A stretch of 8,615 nt of DNA from Candidatus Latescibacterota bacterium (GTDB lineage Bacteria; Latescibacterota; UBA2968; UBA8231): the NCBI GenBank assembly GCA_021295675.1, contig JAGWBY010000143.1, positions 9,215 through 17,829 on the forward strand, in the 5' to 3' direction. Below are positions 1-6,749 of the stretch, piece by piece. Numbering within the stretch: position 1 is the stretch's first letter; each line of letters begins with the position of its first letter. The notes beneath the pieces are model-generated. The model saw only the letters and a program-made list of their open reading frames with translations, ran no database searches and was not told where the DNA came from. Both the position numbers and the translations under genes were made by a program.

Positions 1-813
1 TACGACGCGCGGCCGGACTACGATGGGCGCGTTGACCCGCGCAGCCTCTTCGGCGGGCGCAACAACAAAGACCTCCCCGACGAGGCCAAGGAACACATCA
101 AAGCGCAATATCCGGCGAAATTGACTTGGATGGACCACTGTTTTGGGCAATTCTTGGACGCGCTCGAATCCACCGGGCTCGACCGGAACACGGCCGTCAT
201 CTTAACCGGCGATCACGGCACCAACGTCGGTGAGCGCGGCACCTTTGGCAAAGGACAACCGGTGCGCGAAGCCGAAGCGCATGTCCCGCTCTTCATCCGC
301 CTGCCGGATGGCGATGCCGGACGGAGCGATGTTATTGTGCAACCGCAAGACTTCTTCTCCACGATCCTCACAATCCTCGGCGAACCGGAGCCAGAAGGCA
401 TTGAGGGCTATGATATTTTAACCCCCGCCCGGCGCAGTGAAGCCGGCCAACGGCAGCTCGCATTGGCAGGTGGAAGCCTCGAACGCTGGAATCAAGCCGA
501 GCAGCATCCGAACTTCGTCCTCTTTACCGCCTTTGACAAAACCTATAGCCTCGAAGTCGCCGCAAAGCCAGAACACTCGCGCTTGGCGCGACTTGGTTCG
601 CTGGACTACGTGGAGAAGGCGCATCCAGAGGTCGTCACCCAAATGCACGCCGCCGCAATTGATGAACTCGAACGCCGCGGCACAGACCCCGGATTAATCG
701 CTTGGCTCCGCAACGGCGGCGAAGGCGAACTGCCCGCTAATCCCCAATACTGGGACGGGTATCCCGGCCCAGCCGGTTTTAGGCCGTACTTTTCCAAACT
801 CTACACCGAATGA
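1..813 (+). CDS. Sulfatase / arylsulfatase-type hydrolase, C-terminal part (5' end outside window)
   Basis: The frame is open from the first base, so this is the last 270 residues of a longer gene. Alkaline-phosphatase-superfamily sulfatases hydrolyse sulfate esters (some relatives cleave phosphate or phosphonate esters) and usually have 450-550 residues. The characteristic late metal-binding motif TGDHG is visible with its Asp-His pair at bases 211-216. It is followed by GTFGKG, whose Lys at 250-252 matches the conserved active-site lysine, and then by a VPLFIRLP strand typical of the family just after it. The N-terminal C/S-x-P-x-R formylglycine motif lies outside the window, so sulfatase versus phosphodiesterase cannot be decided. 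The tail holds the usual small C-terminal subdomain and ends in an aromatic-rich segment. No signal peptide can be judged. A TTG at 121 is an internal codon, not the start. Confidence 0.85.
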   Translation, partial: YDARPDYDGRVDPRSLFGGRNNKDLPDEAKEHIKAQYPAKLTWMDHCFGQFLDALESTGLDRNTAVILTGDHGTNVGERGTFGKGQPVREAEAHVPLFIRLPDGDAGRSDVIVQPQDFFSTILTILGEPEPEGIEGYDILTPARRSEAGQRQLALAGGSLERWNQAEQHPNFVLFTAFDKTYSLEVAAKPEHSRLARLGSLDYVEKAHPEVVTQMHAAAIDELERRGTDPGLIAWLRNGGEGELPANPQYWDGYPGPAGFRPYFSKLYTE

Positions 814-823
814 CTTGCAAGGG

Positions 824-852
824 TTGACGAGGCTGCATGGGATTCTGACAAT
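824..852 (+). promoter_or_regulatory. Possible sigma70-type promoter for the methyltransferase gene
   Basis: TTGACG (824-829) is followed after 17 nt by GACAAT (847-852), matching the consensus boxes at 5/6 and 4/6 positions. Transcription would start near 859, giving a leader of about 20 nt that contains the AAGGGG ribosome-binding site just upstream of the ATG at 880. The assignment rests on consensus matching only. Confidence 0.3.
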
Positions 853-879
853 GTTGATAGAGCCTAAGAAAGGGGCAGA

Positions 880-2209
880 ATGGAACACAGGGTAGCGCAG
901 GCGTCGTTGTTCAATGAGAAGGACGCGGCGAATAAGGGATCAGTCTTCAGCGACCCGGCTTTTTCTGGCAACAAGCGTCTTCCCGTCCATCGCTGGGTGC
1001 CGTGGATCGCTGGATACTCTCAGCAGTTTGTCCAAGACGCTCTCAAGCGCTATCTGCCAACTCAGGGGAGGAGTAGGAACGACCTTGGTCGAAGCCATCC
1101 TCTCAGGTCACCATGCCCTAGGATTTGAGATCAATCCCTATGCGGCGTTAGCCTGCCGGACCAAACTGAATGCCTGTAATCTCGACCCACAGACCGTGCG
1201 GGCAATGCTCACGAGGTTCTGGACGTTCTACGAGTCGGCGGCTGAGGACGCTTACGCACCGCACAGTACCCCACCCCCCGGTTTCAAAACCCGAGGCGAA
1301 TTCTACAGCCCCAAGGTGCTACACAAAGTGCTCTGTGCGCAGGACTTCATAGCGGACCTAGAAGAGGGCCTGTTGCAAGACCTCTTCCGGGTTGCCTTTG
1401 GGGCCACCATGATCACCTACTCGAATTACTCTTACGAGCCGAGTTTGGGCCGCAGATCTACGGCTGGCAAAGCCGATATTGAAGATTTTCCCGTGGGAGA
1501 GACGATTGCGCAGAAACTCACGGATATGGCCCAAGATATCGAGTGGATGAAGGGACAGTTGAACGGCACGCATCCTGACAACGAAGTATTTCCCGAATCT
1601 TTCTTTACCTGCAAGGATCACCTTGCCGCCGACTCGGTAGATGCACTCATCACCTCGCCCCCCTACTTGAACAACTATCACTACAACCGCAATACCCGGC
1701 CTCACCTCTACTGGTTGGGATTTGCAGAGGCCCCTCGCGACCTCAAGCCGCTAGAAGAGCAGAACTTCGGCAAATTCTGGCAAACGGTCCGAGATCAGGA
1801 GTGCGTAGATCTCAGCTTTGAACTAGATGATCCAGAAATCCAAGGATGCTTGGAGACGCTGCGGAAAAAACACCCAGAAAAAGGCGTGTACGGAGGCAAC
1901 GGCTGGGCCAATTACGCCGCCTCGTACTTCAACGATTGCTACCGCTTCTCCAAATCAGCCCATTACGCGCTCAAGCCAGGTGGAACAGCCTTGGTAGTGA
2001 TCGGCAACAGCATCCTACAAGGGATAATGGTACCTACGGATCGCTTTCTGGGTACGATCGCTGAGGCCGCCGGCCTAGAACTAGTAGACATCCACATACC
2101 CAGAGCCACCCGCGTGGGCAACAGCATCATTAAGTCCGATGTACGAGTCGCCAAGGCCAAAGACGCCCACCAACTCTATGAGGCTGTGGTGGAACTACGA
2201 AAGCCTTAG
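880..2209 (+). pseudogene. DNA amino-methyltransferase (N4-cytosine or N6-adenine type), disrupted at motif I
   Basis: The gene would encode the modification enzyme of a restriction-modification pair. ATG at 880 has AAGGGG five bases upstream, and this frame carries the conserved N-terminal stretch NKRLPVHRWVPWIAGYS and the helix ending in KRYLP (to about 1059). The rest of the protein (GVGTTLVEA, GFEINPYAAL, the catalytic TSPPY at 1652-1666 followed by LNNYHYN, and the C-terminal LKPGGTALVVIGNS) continues in the +1 frame to the TAG at 2207-2209. At the junction (about 1060-1070) the residues normally ending in DPFAG before GVGTT are absent. A simple base slip therefore does not explain it; a net loss of 3k+2 bases, probably around 30, does. 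Loss of the first beta strand and of motif I should abolish SAM binding. TSPPY is most typical of N4-cytosine enzymes. GC content is visibly lower than in the flanking genes, consistent with acquisition. An assembly error remains possible. Confidence 0.8.
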
Positions 2210-2826
2210 CTGCCTTGCCGAATCTTGGCAATGATGTCTTCCAATTGAGGAGCTGGCCCAGTGAGGCGGTCAGCCCAGTGCCTACCTGGATGTAGTACAT
2301 CCCATTCGGAGAGAGATTGGTTATCGCGGCGCTGGCCCTGATCGTGGTTCCCGAATCCATCTACTACGGTGTTCCAGAGTGGCTTGCAGGTTCGTATCAA
2401 GGTGGACTCCACCGCTGAAATCAGATCTGTCTCGGCGTCCTTAAGGATCATGAAGCGGTAGCTGAAATCAGGCACCTTTAGATTCTCAACGCTATCGATA
2501 GAGCGGACGTGTTCTTTTAGACGTTCATAGAGTCTCTTGTCTTGGTCCGAGTGAGTGGTTCGGCCTTTCCGCCAGCCCTTAGGCACAGCCTTCCCGATGT
2601 AGATAGGCTGGCGGCAACCCTGCTGATTCTGGCGAGCCATCTGGCTGTAATGGTCAAAGGAGCCGAGATAATAGAGGGCGTAAACGCCGACCCCGGCAAA
2701 GTCGGTAGCAGGTGGTAAGGGATGAACCGGGGTTTTGGTGAGAAATTCGACAGCTTCCTTGACTACACTCTTGAATTTCGGTGAGCGGAAGGTGTGCTGG
2801 TCGGGGTTTACTGGTGACGAGGACAT
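2206..2826 (-). CDS. GIY-YIG restriction endonuclease, Eco29kI family
   Basis: The 206-residue protein matches Eco29kI in layout and length (about 214 residues). Visible catalytic residues are Tyr49 in GVYALYY, Tyr76 in PIYIGKA, Arg102 and His106 in YERLKEHVRSI, Glu140 in AVESTLI, and Asn152 in WNTVVDG. They parallel the residues I recall for Eco29kI (Y49, Y76, R104, H108, E142, N154). The C-terminal block DGFGNHDQG...WDVLHPGRHWA is also family-typical. Eco29kI cuts CCGCGG; whether this homologue shares that site is inference. The gene lies tail-to-tail with the methyltransferase, with stop codons overlapping at TTAG (2206-2209), and 39 bases downstream of the phosphoesterase on the same strand. 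No strong ribosome-binding site is seen before the ATG at 2826. The frame is intact and all catalytic residues are present, which is odd beside a broken methyltransferase. Confidence 0.92.
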   Translation of the reverse strand: MSSSPVNPDQHTFRSPKFKSVVKEAVEFLTKTPVHPLPPATDFAGVGVYALYYLGSFDHYSQMARQNQQGCRQPIYIGKAVPKGWRKGRTTHSDQDKRLYERLKEHVRSIDSVENLKVPDFSYRFMILKDAETDLISAVESTLIRTCKPLWNTVVDGFGNHDQGQRRDNQSLSEWDVLHPGRHWADRLTGPAPQLEDIIAKIRQGS

Positions 2827-2865
2827 AGTCTCAGGGCTTCAAGAGAAAAGTTATCGAACAAAATT

Positions 2866-3894
2866 TCACTCCCACACCCGCTCCTCCAGCACCCCTTCGC
2901 ACTCCCGCCCATCCTCAAAGACCACCCGCACCTCCACCTGCTGCCGGTCAAAGTCGGCGGGCAGCTCCCACAGATGCGTCGCCAACTCACGCGACGATTC
3001 GGCCAGCGGATCGATCGGGGCCAGAGGCCCCAAGTCCCCCACCTCGACCTGCGTGCGCGGCGAACCATCGAACACATTGACAAAGCGACGACTCGAAGCC
3101 TGATGTCGGCACAGTTCCACCGCCTCGTCTTGGTGTGGCTGGAAAGCGTGATACTGGCTCCTGAAACCCCTTTCCGCATCGACTTCGATCACCCGATACC
3201 CCTGCGGTTCGCGTCCTTGCGGGCCGCGGCTTTCCAGCCCCGTCTTCCACCAATTGCCCGACACCGCCGCGGTGGTCATAACCTCCATAGCGCCGACGAA
3301 GTGGCGGTCGTTTTCATGGTGGTGGCCGTGCAAGGTGATCACCCGTTCAAAGGGCTGCAATAGCGTCAGCAAGCGCCGCGCCCCGGCAATCTCATTGGTG
3401 GGAAAGGCCATGTTCGGCACCTGACCCGAGCGTTGTGGAAAAGTCGTCGATACCGGCACGTGGCTGGCCACCACCAGTGGAGCTGCACGGTCCAGCCCCG
3501 CCAAATCCGCAGCCAGCCACTCCAACAGCCCCTCGTCGGCCAAGACGTGCCAGTTGGACGGATGATCCTCGGTCGGCTCGAAATAGTGCACCACGTCCAG
3601 CAGCACAAAATGTACGCCGCCAATATCAGCGCTGGCGTGCACCGTCCCCCCTTGCTCCCGAGGCAGATAACCGCTGCACATCTCGTGGTTGCCGTGGCTC
3701 AACAGCACCGGCACAGATACCCTCTCCATGGTCTGGGCGTATTGCGCTAGCGCCTCGGGTATGAGGCCCACGTCGCCGCCGTTGATCAGGACTTCAGGCT
3801 GATGCTCCAGCATCGATTCCACACACACCTCAAATCCCCGGAAGGCGTCTATCCCGGAGTCGAGGTGAATGTCGGTGAAGTAGATGAATTTCAT
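2866..3894 (-). CDS. Calcineurin-like metallophosphoesterase
   Basis: This 342-residue protein carries the full dimetal phosphoesterase motif set in order: DIH (Asp8, His10), GGDVG (Asp41), GNHE (Asn69, His70), SHVP (His145) and GHHH (His191, His193). Such enzymes hydrolyse phosphomonoesters or diesters using two metal ions; the substrate cannot be read from sequence. After the catalytic domain (about residues 1-215) come the SGNWWKTG and PQGYRVIEVD elements, then a beta-rich C-terminal extension (about 230-342). This resembles the C-terminal domain that follows some bacterial calcineurin-type phosphoesterases. No signal peptide is present, so it probably acts in the cytoplasm. The ATG at 3894 has a GGGAGGA ribosome-binding site about ten bases upstream. 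It is divergent from the operon starting at 4094, with 199 bases between. There is no sign of an SbcC-like partner, so a role in DNA repair is not suggested. Confidence 0.9.
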   Translation of the reverse strand: MKFIYFTDIHLDSGIDAFRGFEVCVESMLEHQPEVLINGGDVGLIPEALAQYAQTMERVSVPVLLSHGNHEMCSGYLPREQGGTVHASADIGGVHFVLLDVVHYFEPTEDHPSNWHVLADEGLLEWLAADLAGLDRAAPLVVASHVPVSTTFPQRSGQVPNMAFPTNEIAGARRLLTLLQPFERVITLHGHHHENDRHFVGAMEVMTTAAVSGNWWKTGLESRGPQGREPQGYRVIEVDAERGFRSQYHAFQPHQDEAVELCRHQASSRRFVNVFDGSPRTQVEVGDLGPLAPIDPLAESSRELATHLWELPADFDRQQVEVRVVFEDGRECEGVLEERVWE

Positions 3895-4093
3895 TGGGTT
3901 ATTTCCTCCCTCATTTGTTGCACTGAGCGTTGCTGAGAATCCAAACGTCTTTCTTGCTCACTAACCATTAATCAATGTAAACTTACCCTACAAACGCAAT
4001 TGCTTCCGGCTGGTGCACAAGCAGATCGCATGACGGCTACGGCTGGAACGAGTTCTCCAAACGGCAGCTTTTACCTGTGGAAGTGAGGATTGT
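3895..4093. other. Divergent intergenic region with AT-rich centre
   Basis: This 199-bp gap separates the phosphoesterase (-) from the unknown gene/oxidoreductase operon (+) and must hold both promoters. The stretch at about 3957-3995 is clearly AT-rich against the surrounding DNA and is the likely site, but no box pair stands out on either strand. I see no operator-like palindrome or riboswitch. Confidence 0.4.
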
Positions 4094-4660
4094 ATGGCCT
4101 TCGCCCGCGTCTCCCATCCCGCTCTTTTCCAAGCCCCTCTAGGTCGAGGTACCGCCACCGTCCTCGGCCCCCAAGGCTTGCGTCTGACCGGCCTGACCAG
4201 CTTTCACCTCGACGAGGGGCCCGACTTTGCTTGGCTCAATATCTACCGCACCCTAGCCGATGGCCGCCAACTCGAAATCACGCGCGAGCGCACCCCAGAC
4301 CAAGTGGCCCAAGAAGGCGATAGCGTCGCAGTACGCTGGGAGGCCTGCCCTGCGGTGCAAGCCGAATTGCAGGCGCACTACCGCATCGCTGGACCCGACA
4401 GTCTCGACGCCACCTTCAGCGCCCACCTAGCCGCCGATTACCGACGTTTTGAATTCTTTATCGCCAATTATTTTACTCCCCACTACACGCCGTACTTTCC
4501 CGTGCAGGACGACCGCACCCACCCCGAAGGCGTCACTTGGTACCAAAAGCAGTGGTACGGCCACAACGAGGCCGAATCGTGGGCGCGCGATGAAGACGCC
4601 GAAGCCTCGACGGCTATCCTCTCAACTGGCGTCGAGGGCCGTACTACGCCCATGCCTTGA
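4094..4660 (+). pseudogene. Unrecognised beta-rich protein, N-terminal portion of a frameshifted gene
   Basis: I do not recognise this family. ATG at 4094 has GAGG at 4085-4088 as ribosome-binding site. The frame reads 188 residues, but the last ones (after DEDAEA, about base 4606) look random. The neighbouring frame from about 4607 onward reads FDGYPLNWRRGPYYAHALT if one base (for example a T) is restored at 4606-4607. The whole gene would then be 4094-4893, about 266 residues. The sequence is rich in alternating strand-like segments and aromatic residues (NYFTPHYTPYFP, WYQKQWYGHN) and lacks a signal peptide or membrane segment. A cytoplasmic beta-sandwich, perhaps sugar-handling like mutarotase-fold proteins, is a guess from texture and from the oxidoreductase seven bases downstream. 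The frameshift may be real decay or a single-base sequence error. Confidence 0.6.
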
Positions 4661-4893
4661 CGCTGCAAGAGCACCGCTACGGCCACGCCATTCTGCTCAT
4701 GGCCCGGCCCGCCGACTGCCTGGGCCTGTCGGGTTACAACAGCTACCACAACGCCCAGTACTTCCACTTGGGCGGCGACGACGTCCAAGCCGGCCAACAC
4801 CTGACGTTCACCATTCGCTTGGTGCTACTGACCGAGTGGGACGATCTGCAGGCAGAGGCCCTGACGCGCTATCATCAATGGCTGGAGGAATGA
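4657..4893 (+). pseudogene. C-terminal portion of the same frameshifted gene
   Basis: This frame holds the C-terminal third of the preceding gene. The coherent reading begins upstream of the formal TTG at 4657, at about 4607 (FDGYPLNWRRGPYY), and runs through HAILLMARPADC, GLSGYNSYHNAQYFHLG and TIRLVLLTEWDDL to the TGA at 4891-4893. The TTG overlaps the TGA that ends the upstream fragment (TTGA at 4657-4660), so translational coupling is formally possible. But a separate 78-residue protein starting mid-domain is unlikely to fold alone. The stop is six bases before the ATG of the oxidoreductase at 4900, and the GGAGGAATGAGGA stretch spanning this stop serves as its ribosome-binding site, so the two genes form one transcription unit. 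Confidence 0.5.
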
Positions 4894-4899
4894 GGAATA

Positions 4900-5895
4900 A
4901 TGGAACTGCTCAAACTCGGCGTCATCGGCTGCGGTTGGGCCGGCCAACAGGCCATCAAGGCGGCTCAGGCCAGCTCCCTAGTCGATGTCGTGGCTTTAGC
5001 CGATCTAGACGACCCGCGCCGCAGCCGCGTCGCCAGCGAAGAAGGCGTGCCACGCCAATACGGCCCCTACCAAGACCTGCTGGCCGACGCCCAAGTGCAG
5101 GCCGTGCTGCTAGCCGTCAATCCACCCGCCCGCTACCCCATGGTCCTGGACGCTTTTGCCGCCGGCAAACACGTCTTGGTGCAAAAGCCGCACGCGGTGC
5201 GAGCCGCGCATATCTTGGAATTCGAAGCGGCGGCCGAGCGCGCCGGTACCACGTTGCAATTCTGCTATTTCATGCGCCACTTTCCCCACAACCGCAAATT
5301 GCGCGTCGCAGTACAAGAAGGCTGCATCGGCGAGCCGTATCACGCCCGCATTTTCCTCAAATTCAATTCGCGCCCGCCGGCCGACAGCTTTGAAAGCTGG
5401 ACCAATGTGTATGGTCACAAAGGCGGTGCCCTAGGTCAGCACGCCTCGCACGAACTCGACCTAGCTTGGTGGTGGATGGGCTGTCCCAAGCCGCAGTGGG
5501 CCTTTGCCGTCAAGCATACCATCGAGCCGCTGTACCACGGCCATGAGGGCGCGGCTGAGGATTACTTTTCCGGCTTGGTCGGTCTGGAAGCCGGCAAGAC
5601 CATCCAGATAGACTGCTCGCGCTGGCTGCACTGCGACACCCCCACGACCGTGGAATTGTACGGCAGCGAGGGGGCGCTATCTCAGGGAGTTATATGGCAC
5701 TGGGAGGACGGGCAATTTGCCGCGCGGGAAGCCGCCGCAGAATCGGATATGCCCCACACCCAACCGCCTGCAGACGGCCTATCCTTCTACCACGAAATCG
5801 AGCACTTCGCCCGCGCCGTAGCCGGCCAAGTCAAAGCCGACGTCGATGCCCGTGACGCCTATTGTACGACAGTGCCCAACGTCGCGAAAAAGTAA
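4900..5895 (+). CDS. Gfo/Idh/MocA family NAD(P)-dependent oxidoreductase, 3' end frameshifted
   Basis: Members of this family oxidise or reduce sugars, inositols and related polyols in the cytoplasm using NAD(P). The N-terminal Rossmann fold shows GxGxxG at residues 10-15 (GCGWAG). The family lysine-proline pair is at Lys96-Pro97 in VLVQKPH. The second domain carries GGALGQHASHELD, with His184 as the usual catalytic histidine and Gln180 at the position often held by Asp or Asn. The family's usual C-terminal helix is lost: after DARDAY the frame ends in CTTVPNVAKK and a stop at 5895. The -1 frame from 5862 reads LYDSAQRREKVMID and stops at 5906, which is exactly the expected ending. A short deletion of 3k+1 bases near 5853-5863 explains both the shift and a few missing residues. 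The core is intact, so activity may survive. It is coupled to the unknown gene upstream; the substrate is unknown. Confidence 0.88.
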   Translation: MELLKLGVIGCGWAGQQAIKAAQASSLVDVVALADLDDPRRSRVASEEGVPRQYGPYQDLLADAQVQAVLLAVNPPARYPMVLDAFAAGKHVLVQKPHAVRAAHILEFEAAAERAGTTLQFCYFMRHFPHNRKLRVAVQEGCIGEPYHARIFLKFNSRPPADSFESWTNVYGHKGGALGQHASHELDLAWWWMGCPKPQWAFAVKHTIEPLYHGHEGAAEDYFSGLVGLEAGKTIQIDCSRWLHCDTPTTVELYGSEGALSQGVIWHWEDGQFAAREAAAESDMPHTQPPADGLSFYHEIEHFARAVAGQVKADVDARDAYCTTVPNVAKK

Positions 5896-5915
5896 TGATC
5901 GACTGAAGAAGAAAC

Positions 5916-6590
5916 TCACGGACGCCAAGCCGCTTTCAGGGCACCCCAGCTAGTTGGGGCAACCGCGCTGGCGACATCAATGCGCTGGAATTCCACGGTT
6001 TCGACCCCATCCTCCTCCGTAGTAGTAATGAACAAAGTATCCCCTTCAATGGCATAGGTGCTATTTATCTTCTCGAATTCACCGAGTCCTAATTCAGCAA
6101 GGAACTCGTCCTCATCGAGTTCAGCGAGGAACTCATCGACGAACGCCTGTTCATACGCTGGGTAATCCTCGTCGGAGACTCCCTCTAAGTCTGCGGCTAA
6201 ACGGGCGAAGCCACGGGCGAAGCCACGGGCGAAGCCGATGTAGAATTCCTTCATGAACTCGCTGAACTCGACGGGGGTCATCTTCTTATCGTCGACGATA
6301 TAGTACAATTCGACTATATCAACCCAGAGGCTGTCGCCCGCAACTCGATAGGTGCCGGTGAACTGGATAGAGAGCGCCTCTATGGGAGATTCGACTTCGC
6401 CTTCGCCCCCCTCGATGTTTTGGTCGAGCGCAAAGGTTCCATCCGCCTCGAAGGTCAGGCTCACGGTAATCTCACTGATTTCCTCATCGATATAGGTCCC
6501 CTCCCAAGTGCCGTGGAGTGCCTCTTCTTGGGCGGCGAGCGGCAGGGCGAGCAGACAGAGGAACGCGATAGACGGCAGAAGCTGATGCAT
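5916..6590 (-). CDS. Secreted lipocalin-like protein of unknown function
   Basis: ATG at 6590 is chosen because AAAGGAGG sits five bases upstream (6596-6603 on the + strand) and a signal peptide follows directly: MHQ, a hydrophobic core to about residue 18, and probable cleavage after LAA at residue 20. An upstream ATG in the same frame at 6656 would bury that signal. The mature 204-residue protein starts with GTWEGTY and contains VSLTFEADGTF, FTGTYRVAGDSLWVD and STYAIEGDTLFITT. These are strand pairs typical of small lipocalin-like or GTWxG-type domains that probably bind a ligand outside the cytoplasm. A helical, acidic insert (about residues 106-170) contains GFAR three times (119-130) and DEFLAEL twice (152-158, 161-167). 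The protein ends in SWGALKAAWRP. It is convergent with the oxidoreductase, with only about ten bases between the oxidoreductase's expected stop and this gene's stop. The ligand is unknown. Confidence 0.75.
   Translation of the reverse strand: MHQLLPSIAFLCLLALPLAAQEEALHGTWEGTYIDEEISEITVSLTFEADGTFALDQNIEGGEGEVESPIEALSIQFTGTYRVAGDSLWVDIVELYYIVDDKKMTPVEFSEFMKEFYIGFARGFARGFARLAADLEGVSDEDYPAYEQAFVDEFLAELDEDEFLAELGLGEFEKINSTYAIEGDTLFITTTEEDGVETVEFQRIDVASAVAPTSWGALKAAWRP
6090..6137 (-). repeat. Imperfect 27-bp tandem repeat encoding DEFLAEL twice
   Basis: Two near-identical segments encode DEFLAELDE and DEFLAELGL back to back in the lipocalin-like protein (residues 152-169). The copies have silent differences, so this duplication is older than the perfect 12-bp repeat nearby. 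The product is a strongly acidic amphipathic helix. Confidence 0.7.
6201..6236 (-). repeat. Three perfect 12-bp tandem repeats in the lipocalin-like gene
   Basis: The unit ACGGGCGAAGCC (+ strand) occurs three times without interruption. On the coding strand each copy encodes Gly-Phe-Ala-Arg, so copy-number change keeps the frame and lengthens the helical insert by four residues. Slipped-strand variation is plausible. Confidence 0.9.
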
Positions 6591-6679
6591 GACGGCCTCC
6601 TTTGCAGGACAATACTGCACAGGGATAAGAGTACTCCGGGACAGCATCCGCAGCAAAGTGGAACAGCGTCCACCCCCAG

Positions 6680-6708
6680 TTGACGGGGTAAAACTCAGAC
6701 GCTACTAT
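6680..6708 (+). promoter_or_regulatory. Probable sigma70-type promoter of ilvD
   Basis: TTGACG (6680-6685) is separated by 17 nt from TACTAT (6703-6708), matching consensus at 5/6 and 4/6 positions. Transcription from about 6715 would leave a leader of about 35 nt before the ATG at 6750. The leader is too short for a leader-peptide attenuator or T-box, and its ribosome-binding site is weak (AGAAAG region). Confidence 0.4.
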
Positions 6709-6749
6709 CCGTCTTTCGTTCCACTTCCTCACAGCAGAAAGCACACACC

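Noticed and set aside
121..813. TTG at 121 as start of the sulfatase gene
   Set aside because: The frame is open and family-like from base 1; the TTG is an internal leucine codon.
1060..1072. Programmed +1 frameshift in the methyltransferase
   Set aside because: Even with the shift, motif I is missing, and no slippery site with a stimulatory structure is evident.
914..2209. ATG at 914 as methyltransferase start
   Set aside because: The first ~50 codons of that frame look random, whereas the frame from 880 gives the conserved HRWVPWIAGYS segment.
2866..3894. Phosphoesterase as part of the restriction or another defence system
   Set aside because: It is a complete standalone enzyme with normal base composition and no SbcC-like or helicase partner; closeness to the nuclease gene looks incidental.
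4449..5393. Long overlapping + strand frame of 314 codons
   Set aside because: Its product is Arg/Pro/Ser-rich without motifs and overlaps two better-supported genes; it is a by-product of high GC.
6201..6236. Short CRISPR-like repeat
   Set aside because: Units are 12 bp, directly abutting, with no spacers, and translate as GFAR inside a gene.
5916..6656. Longer start at 6656 for the secreted protein
   Set aside because: It would place 22 residues before a perfect signal peptide; the ATG at 6590 has an excellent AAAGGAGG site.
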